Program-made: the position numbers and the translations under genes
The notes under the pieces: model-generated
What the model was told of the DNA's origin: nothing
The model's input: only the letters and a program-made list of their open reading frames with translations
The model's database searches: none
Origin: an uncultured Alphaproteobacteria bacterium
GTDB taxonomy: Bacteria > Pseudomonadota > Alphaproteobacteria > HIMB59 > GCA-002718135
Assembly: GCA_902612805.1 (NCBI GenBank)
Contig: CACMEY010000001.1
Span: 1 to 64,000, forward strand
Length of the DNA stretch: 64,000 bases
Direction: 5' to 3'
Shown here: positions 17,259-24,412 of the stretch, one piece after another
How the letters are laid out: every line of letters begins with the position of its first letter
Numbering within the stretch: the first letter of the stretch is position 1

Positions 17259-18866
17259 CTATGGTTTTGGATACTGCATAATCCACATCATACGAGTATA
17301 AGGGATATCAACAGCTTTAGTTCCCATGTTGTCCATAGCATCTAGTGCAGCAACATCGGCTACGTTTTTAGTAAATCCGTAGTCCATTTTTCCTGCAGCA
17401 GCATTCTTAATTAAGTTACCATCACCATCATAACTTGGGTAAGCAATGATATCAAAACCAGCTTTACCGCCATGATAGCCGTCAAAAGGTTCGAACTTCG
17501 CAAAGTCGTTCATTTTAACTTCAGTAATTTTGAATGCTCCAGATCCTATTGGCATTTGCCAGAAATCACTTTGTTGGAATTTCAAAGGATCAACATCACC
17601 TAATAAGTGCTTAGGTAAAATAGCAAATTGAGTGAACGTAGTTAAGATGTTAGGATCAATTTTTGTTAATTCTAACGTAATAACTCTGTCTGCAATATTG
17701 TATTTAATACCAGAAACATCATCAGTTGAGCCGTCTTTAAATGCATCAGCACCTTTGATTGATCCAACTGTGTTTCCAATTAGAGCGTGCATTTGAGGTG
17801 CTTTCATAGCAGTACGAATACTCCATGCTACATCCTCAACAGTTACATCGTTTCCATCATGGAAAGTAAGACCATCTTTTAGTTTAAATGTTAGACTTAA
17901 ACCATCAGCAGCTAACTCATAACTTTCACAAGCTGAACATCCAACTGGTTGTAACGCACCATCAGCAACTAATAGTCTATCGAATACAACTTTGTTGTGT
18001 ATCCATAAACCAAGGTTGTACCAAGGTTGTTCAAAGAATTCAACAGGACCAGTGTTAGTTTGTAATGTACCACCACTTACGTTCCAATCAGTAATTCCCC
18101 AGTTATAGTTATACTGAGCGTTACCATATGCTCCACCATTTCTATCAACTTTATTACTCTCATAGATGAATAATTTTTGATAGTACAATGGACAAATGTT
18201 AACTTGCTCCATTTGATATTCTTGTATTTCAAAGAAAGCAGGTTTTAAAACTTCTGGGTCTGCACTTGAATTGATTTTTTCAATTAGCGCATCCATTTTT
18301 GGATCACCAGGAGTTTGTGGGTTTAGACCTGTTTTAAAAGTATTGTAATACTCTTGCATTGCAATTGCTGCACGAGCACCATAACCTAAGTCATAGTCAA
18401 CAGCAGCTGGTCCGTTCACACCATCATCAGGAACTGAATTAAGTTGTGCACCAACATCACCCTGTAATAGACGGTAAGACATTTTTACACCAACATCAGC
18501 AAAGTATGCTTGAATTGCTGCCATGAAGTCAGCTGTTAGCTGATCTCCATAATAGAAAACCATATCAAGTTCTCTATTAGAGTCCCAATTTGCCTCTGCT
18601 AACAGTTGACGAGCCTTTTCAGGATTGTAACTGTAATCAGGTAGATTTGGAGACTTCATTGGACCGTTTGGTAATAAACTATCCGCCATTATGATTTGAT
18701 CTTCAAATAATGTTTCACCGATTGTTTTCATGTCAATAGCCATACACAAAGCTTGTCTAACACGAGGATCGGATAATTGGTTACTGTTTGTAGGTTGAGC
18801 TGAGGCTGATGAAATAAACATCAGATGAGCCAACACTGCAACTATAACCACATATAGTTTTTTCAT
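17259..18866 (-). CDS. Circularly permuted family-5 (DppA/SatA-like) solute-binding protein
   Basis: 535 residues from the ATG at 18866, chosen because AGGAGG lies just upstream and a clean signal peptide follows (KKLYVVIVAVLAHLMFISSASA); a further ATG at 18905 would bury it. The domain order is swapped. The family block that normally lies C-terminal comes first: LSDPRVRQALCMAID at 31-45, then YSYNPEKARQLLAEANW. The block that normally lies N-terminal comes last: GLSLTFKLKDGLTFHDGNDV at about 322-341, then PIGSGAFKI at 439-447. The end (TRMMWIMQYPKP) would join smoothly to the mature start (QPTNSNQLSDPRV). Both halves look intact, so it should fold and bind. Context with nanAEK suggests a sialate or nonulosonate ligand. 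Confidence 0.85.
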   Translation of the reverse strand: MKKLYVVIVAVLAHLMFISSASAQPTNSNQLSDPRVRQALCMAIDMKTIGETLFEDQIIMADSLLPNGPMKSPNLPDYSYNPEKARQLLAEANWDSNRELDMVFYYGDQLTADFMAAIQAYFADVGVKMSYRLLQGDVGAQLNSVPDDGVNGPAAVDYDLGYGARAAIAMQEYYNTFKTGLNPQTPGDPKMDALIEKINSSADPEVLKPAFFEIQEYQMEQVNICPLYYQKLFIYESNKVDRNGGAYGNAQYNYNWGITDWNVSGGTLQTNTGPVEFFEQPWYNLGLWIHNKVVFDRLLVADGALQPVGCSACESYELAADGLSLTFKLKDGLTFHDGNDVTVEDVAWSIRTAMKAPQMHALIGNTVGSIKGADAFKDGSTDDVSGIKYNIADRVITLELTKIDPNILTTFTQFAILPKHLLGDVDPLKFQQSDFWQMPIGSGAFKITEVKMNDFAKFEPFDGYHGGKAGFDIIAYPSYDGDGNLIKNAAAGKMDYGFTKNVADVAALDAMDNMGTKAVDIPYTRMMWIMQYPKP

Positions 18867-18893
18867 ATTTCCTCCTATTGAGTAAAATACACT

Positions 18894-18972
18894 ACTAGCT
18901 AGCATATAATATCCATATAAACATAATGTTAACCTTTAAACAAGGTATAAAATGATACAGATTAAAGCTAGT
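18894..18972 (-). promoter_or_regulatory. Putative promoter of the permuted-SBP/nan operon with flanking inverted sites
   Basis: On the minus strand, TTAACA (18932-18927), a 17-base spacer and TTATAT (18909-18904) give a plausible housekeeping promoter about 35 bases upstream of the start codon. ACTAGCT (18894-18900) and its reverse complement AGCTAGT (18966-18972) flank it and could be operator half-sites, but no regulator gene is present in the window. Prediction by eye only. Confidence 0.4.
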
Positions 18973-18998
18973 TAACTGATTGAAATTGTTAAGAAAAA

Positions 18999-19985
18999 TT
19001 AGTTTTTAATACTAACTCTTTTAAGCATTTTTTCATGCATTTCTTTTGATCCATCATGATAAGTTCCAAACCATTGATCAAAAGGAATCATGAGATTTCC
19101 GTAATTTACCTCAAAATATTTATGATGAAGATAATGATTATAATTACTGAGATCAATTGCTCTCTTATCATTAATCATCATTTGTTTAAAACCTATATGA
19201 CCATTTGCTGATCCTAAGCCTGCATGAAATAAATGATAAGTGGCATGCAGTGGATGTGAGAGAATAACCCAATGAATCATAACACCAGAAAAATATAATA
19301 AATGTTCAATAGGGTGCATTGATAGGCTAGACCAAGGCCCAGGATTAACATTTCGATGATGAACAGAATGAGCAATCTTGTACATAAATTTAAAATGCAA
19401 GAACCGATGAATTAAATAAAAGTGAGCATCTCTAAATGCTGGAATTAGTAAAAGAATAATAAAGAAATAAATGGGAGCTTCACTGAATTGTACAAAAGGT
19501 ATCAAACCAGAAGCATAAAACCAAAAAGACAAAACCTCGTAAGCTGTCCAAATAGGAACACCCCAAAACAAACTCCAAAATAAATTATCAAATATTTGTT
19601 TGTTAAATGTAAAAATCTTTTGTATTTTTTCTGGCCAGTTTGGATTAAATTTAAATTTTATTCCTTGAGATTTTTTTACATAAAGCGGAATATGAATTAA
19701 ACTAAAAAAAATTGTACCTATTACATAGTTCCGAATTAAAATTTCAGAAATCCAACCTGGCGAAAGATTTTTCATTTCGGAAAGTGCTGGTGTAAAAAAA
19801 TAGTAAGCTATAAAAGCAACAGCTAAGTAAACAAGATTCCATGAAAAAATATATGAAAAGATAAACCAATCAAAAATTTTTTTTAAATTAAAAGGAAGTA
19901 TCCAAATAGGATTTTTATCAGCTGCTTCTTTAGGAACGAAATGACCTCTTTTATCTCTATAACCAAAATTTTCTTCTTTAATCAT
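18999..19985 (-). CDS. Sterol desaturase / fatty acid hydroxylase family membrane protein
   Basis: 328-residue integral-membrane di-iron oxygenase. The eight-histidine pattern is visible: HFYLIHRFLH near residue 188, HSVHHRNVNPG near residue 207, HPIEH near residue 222 and a late HHKYFEVNYGN. Several hydrophobic segments occupy residues 35-180. Relatives hydroxylate or desaturate sterols, carotenoids, ether lipids or fatty acids; the substrate here is not predictable. It lies just beyond the nan operon and 22 bases after the TPR-glycosyltransferase gene, in the same direction. Confidence 0.82.
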   Translation of the reverse strand: MIKEENFGYRDKRGHFVPKEAADKNPIWILPFNLKKIFDWFIFSYIFSWNLVYLAVAFIAYYFFTPALSEMKNLSPGWISEILIRNYVIGTIFFSLIHIPLYVKKSQGIKFKFNPNWPEKIQKIFTFNKQIFDNLFWSLFWGVPIWTAYEVLSFWFYASGLIPFVQFSEAPIYFFIILLLIPAFRDAHFYLIHRFLHFKFMYKIAHSVHHRNVNPGPWSSLSMHPIEHLLYFSGVMIHWVILSHPLHATYHLFHAGLGSANGHIGFKQMMINDKRAIDLSNYNHYLHHKYFEVNYGNLMIPFDQWFGTYHDGSKEMHEKMLKRVSIKN

Positions 19986-20007
19986 ATTTATTATTTATTT
20001 TAACACT

Positions 20008-21864
20008 TTAATAATTATTATTTAATACCTTTTTTAAATCATATTGAATTTTTTCAAAAACTTCATCCCAATTGTTAATTTTATTTTGTTTATAAATTGT
20101 CATAGAGTCATACCACAAAGATTGAGTTGTTTCAGAGCACCAATACCAATATGGATATTTTTGCAAAATTATCCAAACTTTAACACCTAAAGCTCCAGCC
20201 AAATGCGGTATTGAAGTGTCAGAACAAATAACTAAATCTAAATTTTTCATTAATCCAGCTGTATCCATAAATTTTTCCTCAATGTCTAACTCATTATCAA
20301 AATTAAGTATTTTATAATTTTTACTAAATTCTTTTATTTGATTTACACCATCATTTTTTTGTAAACTAATTAATTCTACATTTTTTAATTTTGATATTTC
20401 ACTGAAATATTTAAGTTCAATCGACCTTCCCTCATCTACCATCGTTCCGCGTTTACCTTGCCAAGCTATTCCAATTTTGAACTTTCTATTACTTACTTTT
20501 TTATTCCATTTTTTTATATATCTATCAGGAATATCAAAATAGGAATTAAATTTTGGTATTTTGTTAGAACTGATTTTAAATATTTTAAGCAAATCACCAA
20601 GACTACATTCATAATCATAAGTATCTTTATTTGGTTCTTTAAGTATTACATTAATTCTATGGTCAATGTTTTGCATTAAATTAAAAATACTTTTTGGAAC
20701 TAAAAATAATATCTTCGCTTTACGTTCTAATAGTAAAATTAAAAATCTGCTAAATAATATAGTATCTCCTAGTCCTTGATCACAAGTTATTAAAATAGTT
20801 TTATTTTTTATATTACTTAAATCAAAAAACTTATTTGAAGAGTGTTTTCCATTTAATCTCCACTTATATAATTCAATACCTTCTTCATATTTTCCCATTT
20901 GTAGTAGACACATTGATTTGTTGAACAATGTTAACGCGTGGTTCTGATCAATTTTTATGGCTTTATTAAAATTTTTTAAAGCATCTTCAAAATTTCCATA
21001 CTTCTGAAATAATATAGCTAAATTATTATAAGCTCTTCTATATGTTTTATTTGAGCTAATTGATTTTTCAAATAACTTTTTTGCTTTATCGTATTCATTT
21101 AACCTTCTAAAATTTATTCCTTGTTCGTTTAAACATGAATACTCTTTGTAATTAACTGCTATCGCTTTACTAAAATATTCATTTGATTTTAAAAATTTTT
21201 CCATTTTTTGATAAGCTTTTCCAATATTAAATAAAATTTCTCCATGATTGTTTCCATTTTTGATTAATTCCATAAAAATTTCTATAGCTTCATTATTTTT
21301 ATTAAGCTTTGATTTAATTACACCAAGCATAAAACTACTTTTTTTAAAATTTTTATCAAAAGAAATAATGTATTCAAATTCTCTTTCTGACTCAAAAAAA
21401 TTTTCTAATTTAAATAAATTTAGTGCATAATTATATCTTGCTTCTAAATCTGAAGGATTCTCAGTTAAGCATTTGATTATATATTTATTACTTTCAATAT
21501 ATTGTTCTAACTCACCATAGGCTATTCCAATTATGCTATTAATTATATTATTTTTGGAATCTTTAGAAACAGCTTTTTTAGCAATAGAAATACAATTCTT
21601 AAATTCTTTAATGTTTAAATAGCATAATGATAAAACAACAATAATTTTTTCTTTTTGATTTAATTCTGATTCTTTATAAAACTCTTTAATTATTTTAATT
21701 GTTTTAGAAAAATTATTTAATTTGAAATTACTTAAAATTATAATTTCTTTTTTAAAGTCTATTAAATTATCATTATCAATAAAATGACATAATTCTATAG
21801 CTTTTTTAAAATTTGATTTGTTAAAATTTGATAAAATTTCTTTCTTTAAATTTTTATTTCTCAC
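20008..21864 (-). CDS. TPR protein with C-terminal glycosyltransferase-9-like domain
   Basis: 618 residues. About ten tetratricopeptide-like helical repeats fill residues 1-330 (for example YNNLAILFQKYGNFEDALKN), and the last 270 residues resemble the heptosyltransferase fold (TILITCDQGLGDTILFSRFL, then GIAWQGKRGT, then ICSDTSIPHLAGALG). Proteins with this TPR-GT9 layout are frequent in marine bacteria, with mostly unknown glycan acceptors. The start is GTG, overlapping the ligase stop codon (GTGA). The coupling to a DNA ligase gene is probably an accident of packing. No signal peptide, so cytoplasmic. Confidence 0.75.
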   Translation of the reverse strand: MRNKNLKKEILSNFNKSNFKKAIELCHFIDNDNLIDFKKEIIILSNFKLNNFSKTIKIIKEFYKESELNQKEKIIVVLSLCYLNIKEFKNCISIAKKAVSKDSKNNIINSIIGIAYGELEQYIESNKYIIKCLTENPSDLEARYNYALNLFKLENFFESEREFEYIISFDKNFKKSSFMLGVIKSKLNKNNEAIEIFMELIKNGNNHGEILFNIGKAYQKMEKFLKSNEYFSKAIAVNYKEYSCLNEQGINFRRLNEYDKAKKLFEKSISSNKTYRRAYNNLAILFQKYGNFEDALKNFNKAIKIDQNHALTLFNKSMCLLQMGKYEEGIELYKWRLNGKHSSNKFFDLSNIKNKTILITCDQGLGDTILFSRFLILLLERKAKILFLVPKSIFNLMQNIDHRINVILKEPNKDTYDYECSLGDLLKIFKISSNKIPKFNSYFDIPDRYIKKWNKKVSNRKFKIGIAWQGKRGTMVDEGRSIELKYFSEISKLKNVELISLQKNDGVNQIKEFSKNYKILNFDNELDIEEKFMDTAGLMKNLDLVICSDTSIPHLAGALGVKVWIILQKYPYWYWCSETTQSLWYDSMTIYKQNKINNWDEVFEKIQYDLKKVLNNNY

Positions 21865-23426
21865 AAATTAAATTCTTTCTTAAAATCATAAATACTCAAT
21901 ATTTCTTTCAAAGGTTTATCCCACCTGATACGGTGTATTCTAGGAAAACGCAATGCAACTCCGGATTTATGCCTTTTACTTAGAAAAACATCATCAAAGG
22001 CAATTTCTAAAATTATTTCTTTTCTTACCTCTCTCACAGGACCAAATTTATTGATAGTATTATTCCTAATAAATTTATCTAATACTAATAGTTCTTTGTC
22101 AGTGTAACCGGAATACGCTTTTCCTATTGGTACTAATTCACTCTCTTTCCAAACACCAAAAGTATAATCTGAATAATACGATGATCTTTTTCCGTGTCCT
22201 CGTTGAGCATACATTAAAATTGCATCAACTAGTTTGGGATTTTTTTTCCATTTGTACCAATACCCCTTTTTTCTCCCTGGTAAATATTCACTATTTTTGA
22301 GTTTAATCATGACTCCTTCGTTCAAATCATCATGAAAGTTATTTTTATATTTAGTTAATTCGTCCCAGGACGAAAAATTAATGATGAAAGATAAATCAAT
22401 TTGATTAGTTTTATTTTCTTTTTGAAATTTTTCTAAATATTTTCTTCTTTCAACGAGAGATAATTTTCGAAGATCTTTTCCTTTATAAAAAAGGATATCA
22501 TAAGCTCGTATGAAAACAGGAAACTTTTTTTGAAGATCTTTTGATGCTTTTTTTCTATTTAATCTTTGTTGTAGATCATTAAAACCAGAGGGCTTAAAAT
22601 TTCTCCCTACAAGTAATTCTCCATCAATAACCGCATCACCTTTAGTAGTTTCAATTATTTCGGGGAATGCAGATGATATATTATCACCTGTTCTTGAGTA
22701 TAGTGAAACACTTTTTGATGAAACCATAAGCTGAACTCTAATCCCATCCCATTTATATTCTGCTTGAAATTCATTCGCATCTAATCTTATAAAATCTTTT
22801 TCCTCATCAATAGGATTAGCAAGCATCATAGGATGAAATAATTTTTTAAAATCTATTTTTGGTTTTGATGTTTCATTTTTTAACCATTGAAATAAATTTT
22901 CATATGGAAATTCTAGACCATGCCAAATTTCTTCAATCTCATTTACAGATTTGTCATACAGATCAGCTAAGGCCGTTTTTACTAATCTTTCCGAGACTCC
23001 AATTCGCAATCCACCTGTGCAAATTTTAATTAAAGTCCACCTTTCGTTATTAGATAGTTCACTCAAAATTTTACTAAACTCTGTGTTAATTTTAGACTTT
23101 TTAATTTTTTTTATATTTTCTATTAAGGTAGATAAATTTTGCGATTTACCATCTTTTTTTGTTGGCCAAATTAATGATATTGTTTCTGCTAAATCACCAA
23201 CATAGTCATATGAGTAATCAAATAAATGTTGATCTACTTGTTCGTAGACAAGCTCTCTAAGTTTAGATGCTTTAATAAATTGAAATGAAAGCTGGTTAGA
23301 TAAAATTGCAAGCGCATATGAGCGGTTGATATCAAGTTTTTTAAAATAATCTTGAAGTAATTTAATTTTGGTATTTCGACTTGGTGTTAAAATCAAATTA
23401 TGAAGTAAGGAAGAAAATTTTTTCAT
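21861..23426 (-). CDS. ATP-dependent DNA ligase of the Lhr/PdeM module
   Basis: 521-residue ligase. The adenylation lysine is Lys225 in EYKWDGIR, followed by VIDGELLVG (motif III) and GVMIKLKNSEY (motif IV) and an OB-fold C-terminus containing ALRFPRIHRIRWDK. The first 190 residues are the alpha-helical DNA-binding domain. It overlaps the exonuclease gene by four bases. This ligase type is encoded with an MBL exonuclease, an Lhr-type helicase and a PdeM phosphoesterase in many bacteria, a set linked to DNA damage repair. Confidence 0.9.
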   Translation of the reverse strand: MKKFSSLLHNLILTPSRNTKIKLLQDYFKKLDINRSYALAILSNQLSFQFIKASKLRELVYEQVDQHLFDYSYDYVGDLAETISLIWPTKKDGKSQNLSTLIENIKKIKKSKINTEFSKILSELSNNERWTLIKICTGGLRIGVSERLVKTALADLYDKSVNEIEEIWHGLEFPYENLFQWLKNETSKPKIDFKKLFHPMMLANPIDEEKDFIRLDANEFQAEYKWDGIRVQLMVSSKSVSLYSRTGDNISSAFPEIIETTKGDAVIDGELLVGRNFKPSGFNDLQQRLNRKKASKDLQKKFPVFIRAYDILFYKGKDLRKLSLVERRKYLEKFQKENKTNQIDLSFIINFSSWDELTKYKNNFHDDLNEGVMIKLKNSEYLPGRKKGYWYKWKKNPKLVDAILMYAQRGHGKRSSYYSDYTFGVWKESELVPIGKAYSGYTDKELLVLDKFIRNNTINKFGPVREVRKEIILEIAFDDVFLSKRHKSGVALRFPRIHRIRWDKPLKEILSIYDFKKEFNL

Positions 23427-24412
23427 TCTATTTCCTCATCACTTCTTCCTTGGATGGAAAGAGGCTTTGAAACAAGATTTTGTTTCTTACAATAATAAAC
23501 CAATGCATCTTCCTGACCATGCGTAATAAGAATATTTTTTGCTTTTGATTTTTTAATTGTATCTAGTAATTCATTCCAATCGCTATGATCACTAATAACT
23601 AATGGTAGTTCAATTCCTTGTTGTTTTGCTCTTTGCTTAACTGTCATCCAGCCACTTGCCATGCAAATAATAGGATTAGGAAATCGTCTTGACCAACGAT
23701 CCTTTAATGCTGAAGGAGGAGCAATAATTATTTTACCCTCATAAAAGCTTTTATCCTTGGAAGAGACTTTTTCAAATTTTCCAATATTAATTTTTTCTTT
23801 TGAATAATATTGGCATAATTTTTCTAGAGACCCATGAATATAAATTGTCTCATTATATTTCTGCTGGCGTAAAAGATTCATAACTCTTTGCGCTTTGCCA
23901 AGTGCATACGCACCAACAATATGACAATTATGTTTATTTATTTTTACTGATTGAATAAGTTTTTGAATTTCATCTTTGGGATCTGGATGTTGAAATATGG
24001 GTAATCCAAATGTTGCTTCGGTAATTAAAGTATCACATTTAACCAATTTAAAATTTTTACATGTTTCGTCTTTTCCTACTTTATAATCACCTGTGATGAC
24101 TAAACGATGATTATTTTTTTCAATTAAAACTTGAGCACTCCCTAAAATATGTCCTGCAGGGTATAATGTAAAATCAAAGTTTTTAATCGAGTATTTTTGC
24201 CCGTATCTAAGAGGAGTAAATTTCTTCGCACATTTATCTCCGTAGCGAATTTTCATTATGTCTATTGTCTGTCTAGTAGCAATAACATGATCATGTCCAA
24301 ATCGGGCGTGATCTGCGTGACCATGTGTAATAATTGCTGTTTTTTTCGGAAATATTGGATCTATATGTACATTTATATCTTTGATAAATAGTTGATGATT
24401 AATGAAATCCAT
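23423..24412 (-). CDS. Ligase-associated MBL-fold DNA exonuclease
   Basis: 329-residue metallo-beta-lactamase/beta-CASP-like nuclease. The metal motif THGHADHAR (His30, His32, Asp34, His35) is intact, with GDYK near residue 110, a late SDHSDW and ILITHGQ. It should trim DNA ends for the co-encoded ligase. The start ATG at 24412 is back-to-back with the helicase ATG at 24413, the two forming CATATG. Confidence 0.88.
   Translation of the reverse strand: MDFINHQLFIKDINVHIDPIFPKKTAIITHGHADHARFGHDHVIATRQTIDIMKIRYGDKCAKKFTPLRYGQKYSIKNFDFTLYPAGHILGSAQVLIEKNNHRLVITGDYKVGKDETCKNFKLVKCDTLITEATFGLPIFQHPDPKDEIQKLIQSVKINKHNCHIVGAYALGKAQRVMNLLRQQKYNETIYIHGSLEKLCQYYSKEKINIGKFEKVSSKDKSFYEGKIIIAPPSALKDRWSRRFPNPIICMASGWMTVKQRAKQQGIELPLVISDHSDWNELLDTIKKSKAKNILITHGQEDALVYYCKKQNLVSKPLSIQGRSDEEIE

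Noticed and set aside
17259-18905. Binding-protein start at the ATG 18905
   Set aside because: It would place 13 extra residues in front of a good signal peptide, overlap the predicted promoter, and ignore the AGGAGG site before the ATG at 18866.
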